Origin: Tubiluchus corallicola
Lineage: Eukaryota > Priapulida > Priapulimorpha > Priapulimorphida > Tubiluchidae
Direction: 5' to 3'
DNA: 64,000 nt
Assembly (NCBI GenBank): GCA_030141605.1
Contig: JAQGDQ010000630.1
Location: 22,501 to 86,500, forward strand
The notes under the pieces were generated by a model. That model saw only the letters and a list, made by a program, of their open reading frames with translations, made no database searches and was not told the origin of the DNA. Made by a program: the position numbers and the translations under genes. Of the stretch, positions 25,613 through 36,481 are shown piece after piece. Position 1 is the stretch's first letter. Each line of letters begins with the position of its first letter.

Positions 25613-27349
25613 TTCCATCTATCATACTGATCTAGAAATTTTTCTGAGGGAAGATCTATATGCACAAGGCGTCAGTTAAGCATCTTATATAAAAGGGTTA
25701 TGCCTCCCCATTCCAGTCTTGAAACAACCATGTAAGTTAGCCAGCCACTGAGTAGTGGGTCCCAGCATGAAGAGTGCCAAACTGCATGAAGCTAATTGCT
25801 GCCTCTTCCATGGCAGTTATTCAGCTGCTTAACAGACTCCCTATGACGTCATGCAGGACACAAAATCTACAGGATATCGGGAAATGATAAAAGTAATCAC
25901 AAGCAGACACAGACGTATTCTTAACGTTTTAATTATCATAATATTTCGTATAAATTTCAGCATGTTTCGTAAAAATTCTTTCCACTTCTTTTTGTCAGAA
26001 ATAAAAAATCGACGAAGTTCCTGAAGAAACAAGTCGGAACACAATTCCCATTCGGAATTATCCCTTTCTATTTACGGGCTCTCAGAGTTGCCAACAATGC
26101 TAGCACTACATATTAAGATGTGTTCCTTGCTCAAAACCAAATGCTTGAATCTCGTGGTTTTTTCTGTTTATACATTTTTTTGGTTTCTTCTGTACCGGTG
26201 GCAACAATCATTTCCTGACACAAATTTCTATGTTAATTAGATTTCGTTTTTTTTTTGTTCTCTTCGGTTTTTTTTTGTTCTTTTTTCTCATTATTTGGAC
26301 GCAGTTTTACTTCTGGTTCTTGCCATTTATTACGCACGCTGTCATATAATCATTATTATTAATATCTATTTTTTCCCAGTGTTTCTTGATATTGTATTTG
26401 TATTTACACTTCAAATAAATTTATTATTATTATTATTATTATTAAAAATTAAGTAAAATAATCAGAATGGTTAACAAAAACTAACTTTTGATTCAGATAC
26501 AAATTAACTTGTCACTTTCTTGGGTGCTGTCTTTTTAACCACAAGACCCAGTTTATGCATGGAAACTAAAAAGCTACTACTCAACAGCCAATTCTAGTAT
26601 TTTATGTTGTTTTTTCTATAAAACCCCGATGTTCAATCTGTCACAGGTGCGGTTTCTAATTCTTTGTGGTGGGCTAGCAGCGTAAGAGTTTTTCTTAACT
26701 GTTTGTGGTGGGCTAGCAGCATAAGAGTTTTTCTTAACTGTTTGTGGTGGGCTAGCACTGTAAAAAAATTACTACTTGCTTAATGTCTATACAAAAATAT
26801 GCACATGCAAATGACTGTTTACATTCAAAGCTATTTATTAACACCTCGACACACATATTAGCAGCTAAGTATAAGTTTCGCCAGGCTACTGCATAGTGAG
26901 TTGATTGATTACTGATGAACTATTAATTAATAACGCTTAATTAACAGTTACGTATTAATGATTAGCTAATGTTACATATCCCACGCATGTAACCACATCC
27001 AAATTATTAAAATTACAAAAACCGCGAGAAATTTATAATCATAGCAAAGTTCACATAATTTGATAAATTTAGAAGCTGCTACAAATATTATTACACTCAT
27101 TCCTACGTCACGTCATACATCATACCTATAACTACTATTTCTATTACTGTTATAAGTTAATACAGTGGTAGGTATCTACCGTTACAACACAGTTACACCC
27201 TTAGATGAAAAAGCACCTACGAACCCTTTTTTTGACAGATAGATGATACAAAATTTAAATAATTCTCTTCACAAATTTAAAAAAATAATATCACAGATGC
27301 GTGGCATAAAAACAATTTAAAAAAACAAGAGTAAACTTTAACATTTTGT
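25613..27349. other. intergenic, no gene seen
   Basis: AT-rich. It contains a (TTA)n run at about 26421-26443, and a near-perfect triplicate of about 45 bp around TTTGTGGTGGGCTAGCA (26660-26760). No supportable open reading frame. Confidence 0.5.
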
Positions 27350-27646
27350 TGTGGACATCTGGAATATTCTATAGTATTGTAGAACAATCTTCTTACCTTG
27401 TAGAAGATTCTAGAACTTTCTACTTCTAGATTATTCCCTGGCACTGATATATAAGGCGGAGCTGCCCACTAAAGTTTACTCTCTCACATTCTCTTGTGTT
27501 CTCAGATTCTCAGATACGCTTTCACGTTTCCAGATTATCACATTTACTGTATACATTTCGCGTTCCTTCATACTTTTGTGTTGTAGAATTCTCGCATAAT
27601 AATCTGGTTTTCTCTACGAGCCTTCCAAGAGAAACAAAACACAACA
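27350..27646 (+). mobile_element. LTR-like element with heat-shock promoter, copy A
   Basis: The sequence runs from TGTGGACATC to AACACAACA. Four alternating units GAAgaTTCtaGAActTTC (27403-27420) form a canonical heat-shock element, with a TATA box TATATAAG at 27448-27455 about 20 bp further on. A 5'-leader-like region without ORF follows. A homologue lies inverted at 58114-58478, so this is dispersed. TG...CA ends suggest a solo LTR, but I see no target-site duplication. An hsp-gene promoter fragment that was mobilised is the alternative. Confidence 0.6.
27403..27455 (+). promoter_or_regulatory. heat-shock elements plus TATA box
   Basis: nGAAnnTTCnnGAAnnTTCn at 27403-27420, more TTC/AGA words to 27430, then TATATAAG at 27448. 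This arrangement is that of HSF-driven promoters (established). No coding gene starts downstream on the + strand within 1 kb, so any transcript would be of the element itself. Confidence 0.65.
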
Positions 27647-27900
27647 TATTTATACATATGTATTAGGCACGGTCGGTATAAGTAAAAACTAACAAAATGC
27701 ATTTATCATTTAGATAACTCATCGCATACAGCACAGTAACCCCTGTGCAATAAACCCAAAACTGCTTTAACCATATATGCTTCTAAAATATAACATTGTT
27801 GACTGTTGCTTCTTTCTGAATCAATTTCCCACCTTACTGTAAATTTTAAACAAACGGCCGATGCGATTTCATTAAAGTGAATGCTCATATTCCTATAGCC

Positions 27901-28732
27901 CAGGGGTGTGCAAATTATCCGACTAGCCGGGCCACATTAAACTTTCCCCCAATTCCTGCGGGTCACAGGCAGTTTGATCAAGGAGCCAAGTACAGAAAGG
28001 CCCAATAACGTTTTTTTTTGCATCCGACCTGCGTACATCATTACTACTACACTCAAGAAACTATTTTAGAAGTTATTAAAATTTATATTAAAAACCATAT
28101 ATTTCTACTTTCAGGACAGATAGTGGTAATTTCATTACAATGCATATTAGTAGTGTGTATCACAAAGTCTGTGTTGTACAGTGACATTAAGCTACAACCG
28201 TCTTGTAAGGGTTAATGGCATCCGATCTAGTAGAAAAAACTACCCGCACTCTCTTTGGGATCGTGGCACGGACTTCAGCTGGATACACTCAATTTGCACA
28301 CCCCTGATCTAACGCATCAGACACAATGAACGACAACGATCATATACAATAGACATAGTTACAAATTATAATCCAACACTGCATACATACATAATAAAAG
28401 ATAACGAACATATTTAAATACATAGTAACAAAATCTAACAAAATATTGAAGTTAAATGTAATATTTTCCACATACAACCAGTCAACTCAACGTACAATAA
28501 AAAACACAGTTTCAAATTCATAACGAAGCGAGACAATACGTAAGTACGAAGCATCATGTGTGATGTAATAATAACTTCCACTTTAATCTCAAATAACAGC
28601 TTTACAGAAAAATTGACCATGGTTTAAAGAAAAGCAGAGAACGCTTAAAAGCTTCTACGAATAAAATAATGTCTGGTACACACTTACTCCAATCGAGGTT
28701 TTTCGGCACTGGCCACAATTTGCACACCCGTG
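27901..28732 (+). mobile_element. composite hAT family A element, copy 2
   Basis: The left end CAGGGGTGTGCAAATT is at 27901. An internal right-end copy AATTTGCACACCCCTG occurs at 28291-28306, but no duplication flanks it. A second right end, AATTTGCACACCCGTG, lies at 28717-28732, and the flanking 8-mers CTATAGCC (27893) and CTATAGTC (28733) match 7/8. So the inserted unit is 832 bp with about 410 bp of unrelated sequence added inside. It abuts the 3' end of RABGGTA (26 bp from its stop). Confidence 0.75.
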
Positions 28733-28757
28733 CTATAGTCCCACGTTCAATAATTCA

Positions 28758-30443
28758 CTAAAACAGCAAGTCTCTTACATGTCGAATACCATCGGCTGAA
28801 TTGCGATCAAAACTATCACCAATGCACAGCGGATTACCTCTTAGATCAAGCTTTTCTAGTTTTATGCAGTTAGTCAATGGCTTCAGGGCTTTTACGCTTT
28901 TTACACGATTTCCCCTAATAGACAGCTCCTCCAACACCACCAGGGTTTCCAATCCATCGAGACACTCAATTTCGTTATTATCGAGTTTTAGTACTTTAGC
29001 GCACAACAGATGGCAGCACTGCTTAAGACCGACCAGCTTGTTACAAGAAAGGTCTATAACCGTAGCAGTCGCAAAATATTCCATGTAGTACAACGACGTT
29101 AAGGATTTACCGGAAAAACTGCACGTCCCTCCTAGATGGCGCTGTCGTATCAGCGCATTTTCCACGACGTATTTGCTCGCCAGGTCATCGTAATAGTTAC
29201 GTCGGCAAGGGTCGACGGTTTTCAGTTCCTCCAAGTATCCCAGCATTTCTCTCTCCGAATAAACAGGTTTTATAGCTCTCAGTAATGAGACGATGGTCAG
29301 CATCACCCACTTATTGTCCGGTTCTAGATCCTCGAGTTGCTTGCACATCTCCAGCTCGTTCGTGAGCGTTTCCGTCTTCGCCAGCGTCATCTCCGACCCG
29401 CAGAAACTGTTGGTCTCGGCATCCGTCGAGTGGCTATCATCGGCGCCGAGCGCACAGGCTTTCCCCGACGAGCTTTCCGCGCTTACCAAACTTACGGTAA
29501 CGACAACTGAGCCCGTAGTTGAGAAGACCGAACTCGGCAAACCCGTCAGCCATAGCGCACCGTACGGATCACGCGGATCGGAATTGATCCACTTACAATT
29601 CGACACCTCAACATCATTCGCTCGGACGGAGAGTTGGACTCCGTCACATCCGACTTTAACTTTTTTATTAAAACGAACGATGACTTTACACGCAGCCCGG
29701 GACACGTACAAATAATCAATAGCTAGACTACGATCACCTTTTCCTAGTAGCCAACGATGGTAAAACCAAGCACTTTGGTCGTTGGGGTCGGTAAAGAAAG
29801 CGTTCTGTACTAGTTCAAATTCTTTGAGTAAAACGTCTTCCGCAACCCGTCCATCCCCCTCTTTATCGGGATACAATTTGGCCAGCAGTTTACTTCTGTA
29901 ATACCACGACGAATAGTTTGAGAAGTTGGAATTTATTTTGGAGCTAGTAAACTCCAATTCATCCTCGGTGGGAACTCCGGACATTTTCACTACGAACCTA
30001 CGATGATCCCAGCAGTGAAAGTTTCGTTCGTCGTACTCCAGGAACTTGTTGCACAGGAGCAGCTCGTGCTTCCAGTCGGGATTCGGCATGTTGCCTAGCA
30101 ACCAGGATCGATTGTGCCACACTCCATACGACTTAGGATTCACTCGGAGACAAGATTCGAGAAACTCGAGTTCCTCTCTCCACAAAGCTTCCACTCTTTC
30201 TGGCGCATTCTCCTTAATGTCGGTAAATATTTCTCGACGATAGTTCCACATTGTGTAAATGTCTGGATTAGCAGACAGTAATTGGCCCGTGATCTGTAAT
30301 GCCTCGGCATCGTACTCTTTCTTATCTCTTTTTTCAAATGCTCTGCTGATGGCAGCTTGGTATTTTTTCACCTTGAGCGCTCTCTCTTTTCTCTTGGCTT
30401 CCTGCTGTTCGGCGCTTGTTCGTACTTTCAAGCGTCCATGCAT
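28758..30443 (-). CDS. RABGGTA: Rab geranylgeranyltransferase subunit alpha, intronless
   Basis: Alpha subunit of Rab GGTase (GGTase II). With the beta subunit and Rab escort protein it adds geranylgeranyl to the C-terminal cysteines of Rab GTPases in the cytosol. The 561-residue frame begins at ATG 30443 (an upstream in-frame TTG is not a start) with MHGRLKVR, as in the mammalian protein. There His2 can reach the catalytic zinc of the beta subunit. PPTA repeats are visible as WNYRREI, WHNRSWLL, WDHRRFV, WYYRSKLL and WFYHRWLL. A C2-like insert domain follows (about 240-345). C-terminal leucine-rich repeats include KVLKLDNNEIECL and LEKLDLRGNPLC. Length agrees with human (567). There is no intron and no frameshift; the human gene has many introns. 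It may be a retrocopy that replaced the parent or an intron-loss allele. Confidence 0.95.
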   Translation of the reverse strand: MHGRLKVRTSAEQQEAKRKERALKVKKYQAAISRAFEKRDKKEYDAEALQITGQLLSANPDIYTMWNYRREIFTDIKENAPERVEALWREELEFLESCLRVNPKSYGVWHNRSWLLGNMPNPDWKHELLLCNKFLEYDERNFHCWDHRRFVVKMSGVPTEDELEFTSSKINSNFSNYSSWYYRSKLLAKLYPDKEGDGRVAEDVLLKEFELVQNAFFTDPNDQSAWFYHRWLLGKGDRSLAIDYLYVSRAACKVIVRFNKKVKVGCDGVQLSVRANDVEVSNCKWINSDPRDPYGALWLTGLPSSVFSTTGSVVVTVSLVSAESSSGKACALGADDSHSTDAETNSFCGSEMTLAKTETLTNELEMCKQLEDLEPDNKWVMLTIVSLLRAIKPVYSEREMLGYLEELKTVDPCRRNYYDDLASKYVVENALIRQRHLGGTCSFSGKSLTSLYYMEYFATATVIDLSCNKLVGLKQCCHLLCAKVLKLDNNEIECLDGLETLVVLEELSIRGNRVKSVKALKPLTNCIKLEKLDLRGNPLCIGDSFDRNSADGIRHVRDLLF

Positions 30444-30455
30444 TATGCTCGCCAA

Positions 30456-33443
30456 AAGCTCACTGTCCGGTCAATCTAGTCCTCAATGTGTGATTATACA
30501 ATAAACAATACTCATCAGACTGCACAGCAACTGTCCTGTGCTTAGCATACTGCATACTAAGACAGAGTCACAAAGTCGCAGTCGACTTTAGTTTAATTTA
30601 ATGTCTACGACTCCTTTGTAGCAAGGTGACCATTCAAGAAAAGGAATATGACCATCCATATTAAGCTAAAACAAAAAAGGCCATAATAATAAGCAAAATT
30701 CATATTTCCAATTTCACAATACAGTCAGTTGCTTAGCAAGAAATTGAAGTAAGTTTAGGTAACATTGCATAAAGTTGAAAAAAGAATCAGAGCATTCGTA
30801 ACACTCACTCCACCAACTGCATAAATTACTTTGTTTTGCCGATAAGACCAATAATGCGTTTTCGATGAGTCAGTTTCACAGTGTGAACGAAACGGTGGTT
30901 TACCAGTTGGCACAAACATTTAAAATTAAAAAGATTTTTCTGTTAAAGTTACATAATTTAAACAGGTAAGCATAATGATGAGTAATACAATATTGCATGG
31001 AAAGTTTTCGACATGCTTTGAAATACCCTTTTCTTCCTCTTCAATAATTAAGAGTACTAAGTAAGGACTATAGGTTTCTGTAGTTTCTTTTCGTTTCTCC
31101 TTCTCTGCTACCTTAATCTTTTGCCAGCTTTTGTTTTTGTTACTGCTCAAATATTTTCTTCCTACATCACTCTGTTTTCAGTTTGGGATGTCACCGATTT
31201 TCATTAAATTGATATTTTATTCGTTTGGTATTTTGCTTTTAATAATTATTAAGGTCTGGAGTGACAACAGCCCCAAACGCCGACATATATGTACTAGCAC
31301 TGCAAACAACTGCACTAGCTGACCTGCCCAAAGAAGTGATAATGTGCAGATAATACGTAGCTGTTATCATTAATAATTATTACGCTAAAACGTTTGTCTC
31401 TGAAGCCAGTAAGTTAAAACTGAAAGTGGATGACCATGCTCGCACACCCAGGAGATGAAAATTGCAGGGTGCCGTACAGCGTGGGCCCAATGTAAGCACA
31501 TTGATCAAATCCGGAAGACTGCAATAAATCATCTCTGATATCAAAGCATAACCTCTAATTACAAAGTTGTAAGTTCCAATAACAGATATTTCAATTTCTT
31601 TTAAATTTCGTTCAGGCCTAGACTGGTAAATTTAGTCTTAGACAGAACCAAATCAATTTCTCAACGACTGTATGGAAATAAGATAATGGCAATAGGTCTA
31701 GGAATGACTCGCTTCGCGAGTCCACATTACTAATATTTGAATGAGCGTTAGATTAGCATGAAAAAAGATGATTTTAAACAAACTACACAATATAACGAGT
31801 TTACCTTCAACACAACTAATCAAATTTCCAGTATAATATAATAAAGCAAATGAATGAAAATTTATTCTTATATCTTTCACGTTCACACCTTGCTGAGATC
31901 TGCATGCCAAAAAAATCGCGTAATACTGGCGCACCACCTAACGTATTTATTTTAATTCAGTTAGTTTTCTTTCGAATACAATAGATTAAGTATAGTTATT
32001 ATCTTCAACCGTGCAGCAGGGACTTGGTAACAGAATACCAATGAAATGCGACTTAAGTAATTGAAATGTTGACAGTTGTTGGTACTAAGCTAGGGGCATA
32101 GCAAGTTTACCAAAAGTCATGCTCTGTGAGTCAAACTTACATGGACACCCTGGATACACATGATTCTTTTCACCTTAATTGGCGACCAAAGTGACATCAA
32201 TAAAAAGTGTTGGTTTGCAAGTTCAAAAACACGTATTTTTGTTCCCTGTGTACACATAAATTTCTTCTTTTTCGCCAATTAACAATTACGCTTTTACCTG
32301 CGAAAGCTCTGTGACATACAATTCAACTTTACTATATTTATCTATGTGTGTAATACTAATACCTTGCACATATAATACCCATTTATTAATGTATATTCAA
32401 ATCTTCTTTATACAAATGTTTTAAATTCGCTTTTAGATAAATCATGTTTAACCTTATGGTCATGATTTCTTTGACCTCGTCTAAACGACATTTTAACACA
32501 TATTTTTGCATTTGAAAACTGCTGTTTTTTAGAAATATTAATTTTTTCATGTTCTCTGTTTTAATTTTAAGTTCAGTTTTGATAAACAAATTAATTTCAC
32601 TTTTTATGTACTTCTCCATTTAGGCTCTTTGACTGAATTTTATATCAACTACGTTTAGTACAATTTTGCAGTTTATCATAATATCTTTAGTATCAGGATA
32701 TCAACATTTATAAAAATTGTTACTTATTTGTATTCTTAAAACCTGCTTAGCCAACCTTTCATCATTTGAATTTATTAATAAGTGACAGTGCATTGATTTT
32801 TATATTCTATTCTACATATCAAAGGCCATGTGTACATTTCAGTTTTGGTTTAGGTTTAGCCAGTTTGGCCTAGTGGTAACGCATTCATTTTCCATCTGGT
32901 AGGTCGTGTGTCCGATACAGCGGTAGTTTATTTATAGTCGGCCCAAAAGCTCTTCGGAGCATATGTTAATTGTTGATCCAAAAAAGCCGACTTTAAATAG
33001 AGATTATTATTATTATTATTGTTTTTATTATTATTCAGCTAGCATGCCCCAATATGGCGTACTGTTTTTTGGCAGAAGATTTTTGATAATGCGTCTCTCT
33101 GAACAGTGAATACTCTCTAACATATCTACTTCTGTTTGAGTGAGGTTAGCCTTGATATTATTTTCTCATAGATGGAACAACCAGATTTTCGAATAACATT
33201 AAAAGTATTACTGTTACAGAAGAACCTACTTTTGTTTCACTAACAATAGCCAATACCTGAGAAATTACAAATTTTATATTCTCTCTCCTTTTTCAAACAT
33301 CAGATAATAATTATTTTAAGTATTAAACTAGCCCCTCAGATATTTATATTCGTTATTTTTTTATTTGCCAATTTTTTACTTTTAGTACAAATTCTTTGTA
33401 CTTAGTTTTTTGTCATATTAGTCCCCATATACTTCATGTTTTA
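30456..33443. other. intergenic, mostly unassigned
   Basis: AT-rich, without a supportable gene apart from the SINE listed separately. The short open frames have no domain. The first 150 bp would include the RABGGTA promoter/5' UTR; I see no clear TATA box. Confidence 0.5.
32861..33025 (+). mobile_element. tRNA-derived SINE, family 1, copy 1
   Basis: The head has an A-box-like TGGCCTAGTGG and a decayed B box GTGTCCGATAC. The body shares TAATTGTT and a ...GACTTTAAATAGAG tail region ending in (ATT)n with the copy at 45721-46008. The pair proves a dispersed family, and this copy is the more decayed one. Confidence 0.75.
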
Positions 33444-33855
33444 TAGTGATGAGCATCGAACGTTTGAGTTCAAACGTTCAAATCGAATTCGAACGCTCGA
33501 ATTCGATTCGAACGAGTTTTTTTAGTTCGAACTCAATTCGAATCCAAAACTATAGATTCGAATAATTCAGCACTTCAATCACATATGTCCTTGTTCACTA
33601 GAACGATTGCAACAACATGCAATTAGCGTAATTTAGCAGTGATTTCTGTGCACAATTTTAAACAAATTACTAGTCGTTTCATTGCAGAACAAAATCTAGT
33701 GATACACATGATCTTTGTAAGACTAATTTTTACTGGTGGTTCGAAAATCTTTCAATCTCAATTCGAATTCGAAACACTGAAGTTCGGTTCGAATTCGATA
33801 GTCACAAATTCGGTTTGATTCGAATTTGCTTTCTGGTAGAGACTGCTCACCCCTG
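33444..33855. mobile_element. hAT-like MITE, family C
   Basis: The termini are TAGTGATGAGCA and TGCTCACCCCTG. The flanking 8-mers ATGTTTTA (33436) and ATTTTTTA (33856) match 7/8. The interior is rich in TTCGAA/GAATTCGA words near both ends, giving extended palindromes. It lies 306 bp before the SRP72 start. Confidence 0.7.
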
Positions 33856-34161
33856 ATTTTTTATGTATGCATTTAATGCTAGCAATGAACTTGCTTCTGT
33901 ATTCTCGTGACGAGTTATCAACTTTTCACTATAATTACGCCCTCGTCCAGCAAAAGAGGGCGCAGGTACACTCGCATTTGCCGCAACGTGTACTATATTG
34001 TCTGTAGAAATTTGTGCAATTTCTTGAGAATGATCCAAGCAAACAGTTTCTATTAAAATGACTAAAATTTTCGTCGCCTTGAAGGTATTGTTTTGCCTCT
34101 AAGTGATTCAGTGTTGTGAATCTGTCAAATGCACGAATACATTAAAAATTAAGGCTGTAAT

Positions 34162-36162
34162 ATGTCGTCAAAGGAACAGCAAAGCTCCCAGGTAAACGTT
34201 ACTGGATTATTCACTGAACTGAATCGTCTTGGCAAAAATCAAGAATATGAAAGGGCTTTGAGAACCACCAATAAAATCCTGAAATTGCTACCAGATGATC
34301 CTACAGCACTGCATTGTAAAGTGGTTTGTCTAATTCAACTGTCAAAGTTTGATGATGCACAAAAACTGTTAAATAAATTACCGAACGATGTAGTAAGTTT
34401 GCTGTCGTTTGAGAAAGCATACTGCCAGTATCGGTTAAATCAAGTCCCAGCGGCACTGGCAACTCTTCAAGGTATTGCTAATCCCAGCAGTAAGGTGCAG
34501 GAGTTGCTAGGCCAAGTACTGTACCGGCTTGAAAGATACCAAGAAAGTTACGATGCTTACAGAGAGCTTATTAAGAATTCCAGCGACGATTTCGAGGATG
34601 AAAGAGAGACCAATCTCGCAGCTGTATTTTCAGGGCTAAGTAGTAGAAACGAACCAAAATCCATGAAATATGGCTTACGCGAGGAGACCTTTGAGTTAGC
34701 GTATAATTCCGCTTGTTATTTAATAGCGCAGCACGACTATGCTGGAGCTGAATCCAAGCTACATTTAGCCGAAAACTTGTGTCAGAAACGTCTGGAAACA
34801 GATGACGATATTACAGAAGATGAAATAGAACAAGATTTAGAAATAGTCAGAGTGCAACTGGCGTACGTTTTACAAGTGCAAGATAAAACCACCAAGGCTT
34901 CCAATATTTACAATCAAGTTCTGAAACAGAAACCATCAGACGTTGCAGTGACGGCGGTTGCCTCAAACAATATTGTGTGCTTAAACAAAGACCAGAATTT
35001 GTTCGATTCGAAGAAAAAAATGCGCGTTGCTACTGCCGATGGGCTTCACCACAAACTCAACAGCCTACAACAGAAGTCCGTGGCTATGAATCAGTGCTTG
35101 GTAGCACTGTACAGTAATCAGGCCGAACAGTGCCGCCACCTGGCTAATCAGTTGCAGTTGCGATATCCAGAGAGCGACACGCCTCATATCATACTAGTTG
35201 CCGAATTGTGCCGCAGCAAACAGGTGGTGAAGGCTGTTCAATACATGGAAAATTACCTACACAAAACCACGACAGATGACAAGACGTTTTTGTATTTGAT
35301 CTTAGCACAGCTGTTCTTAATTCAAGGCAATGTCAAAGCGGCTTGTGAAAGGTTACAATCTCTAGGAGAGTACAGCTACAAGCCCGGAGTGGTCTCTGCC
35401 TTGGTTACTCTCTTTGGGAGCATCGGCGATTGGACCTCTGCTTCGTCGGCCTTGACAAAGGCGATCAACTGGTACAAGATAAGCAAACCTCAGTCACCCG
35501 ACTTAGTGGTCCTAATTCAGGAGAGTTCCCAGTTTCATTTGAAACATGGGTTGTCCGATACTGCAGTGAAAATGCTGGAGGAACTGCACAGCAGGGATTC
35601 CCATGATGTGACAACATTAGCTCAGCTAATTATGGCGTATTCACAAGCTGATCCTAAAAAAGCCGCTTCTCTGAGTAAGAAATTGCCGCCGGCAGCCGAT
35701 CTCTCGGGAGGTATTGACGTTGATGCTCTAGAATCTGTAAACATGTCTGTCGGTGGTGCAACCAAGTATATGAAGAAAGTGGCCGCGAAACAAGATGGCT
35801 CGCCCTCTGTTCCTGCCGCTGTAACCAATGAGAAAGCAAAACACCGGAAGAAGAAAAAGGGCAAGTTGCCCAAGAGCTACGATCCTGGTGTTGACCCGGA
35901 CCCGGAAAGGTGGTTGCCAAAACGCGAACGATCTGGTTATAAAAGCCGCAAGAAAGACAAGCGAAAGGAAATAGGTAAAGGGACTCAGGGAGCAATAAGT
36001 TCCATGGGAGACATGGAAACCGGTAAAATGCCTCCTGTGGGTCCTGCAACATCGCAGCAAAGTCCCAAACCGGGATCGACACAATCTGCACCTCAGGGAC
36101 CTCGACAGCAAAAACCGCAGCCACAAACTAAGAAGAAAAAGAAGAAAGGCGGAAGGTGGTAA
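34162..36162 (+). CDS. SRP72: signal recognition particle 72 kDa subunit, intronless
   Basis: SRP72 pairs with SRP68 on 7SL RNA in the S domain of the signal recognition particle, which delivers nascent secretory proteins to the ER. The frame is 666 residues (human 671) from ATG 34162. The N-terminal two thirds are TPR-like helical repeats with LHCKVVCLIQ (about 51-60), SFEKAYCQYRLNQ, GQVLYRLERY and NNIVCLNKDQNLFDSKKK. The C-terminal RNA-binding region has the family motif DPERWLPKRERS near residue 579, followed by a lysine-rich tail ending KKKKKKGGRW. No introns interrupt it, unlike vertebrate orthologues. The ORF is intact, and I see no poly(A) tract or flanking duplication that would prove retroposition. 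Confidence 0.96.
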   Translation: MSSKEQQSSQVNVTGLFTELNRLGKNQEYERALRTTNKILKLLPDDPTALHCKVVCLIQLSKFDDAQKLLNKLPNDVVSLLSFEKAYCQYRLNQVPAALATLQGIANPSSKVQELLGQVLYRLERYQESYDAYRELIKNSSDDFEDERETNLAAVFSGLSSRNEPKSMKYGLREETFELAYNSACYLIAQHDYAGAESKLHLAENLCQKRLETDDDITEDEIEQDLEIVRVQLAYVLQVQDKTTKASNIYNQVLKQKPSDVAVTAVASNNIVCLNKDQNLFDSKKKMRVATADGLHHKLNSLQQKSVAMNQCLVALYSNQAEQCRHLANQLQLRYPESDTPHIILVAELCRSKQVVKAVQYMENYLHKTTTDDKTFLYLILAQLFLIQGNVKAACERLQSLGEYSYKPGVVSALVTLFGSIGDWTSASSALTKAINWYKISKPQSPDLVVLIQESSQFHLKHGLSDTAVKMLEELHSRDSHDVTTLAQLIMAYSQADPKKAASLSKKLPPAADLSGGIDVDALESVNMSVGGATKYMKKVAAKQDGSPSVPAAVTNEKAKHRKKKKGKLPKSYDPGVDPDPERWLPKRERSGYKSRKKDKRKEIGKGTQGAISSMGDMETGKMPPVGPATSQQSPKPGSTQSAPQGPRQQKPQPQTKKKKKKGGRW

Positions 36163-36481
36163 TTTAAAAAAAAGCAGTACATTCTGACACATTTTTTTAT
36201 GCGTGGCGGCCAAGGGATTATTTTTAATCAGATACATTTTATTGAACTGAATTAATGTGGTATGTCAATTTTTATTTTGTTATGTTTTTTATGGTTTAAA
36301 TTACAGTGATTCGTATTTTGTACAATTTTTGTTAAACTTAATGTTAGGACGTGACTAAAAATGCAAATACTACAGTCGAAACATTCTTTTTCACTTTGTT
36401 TAACAATGTAAACTGTGGAAACCTTCGCCTGTATGACTTAAGAGATTGTTAGCAAAAAGAGCAGCAACAAATTCTGAAGTA

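Noticed and set aside
28307-28716. Possible separate gene fragment within the composite hAT element
   Set aside because: The only frame (61 codons, minus) has no domain and the sequence is AT-rich; treated as captured or element-internal DNA.
35654-36237. Minus-strand frames of 83-169 codons over SRP72
   Set aside because: Antisense of the conserved SRP72 C-terminus; composition follows the codon pattern of the sense gene.
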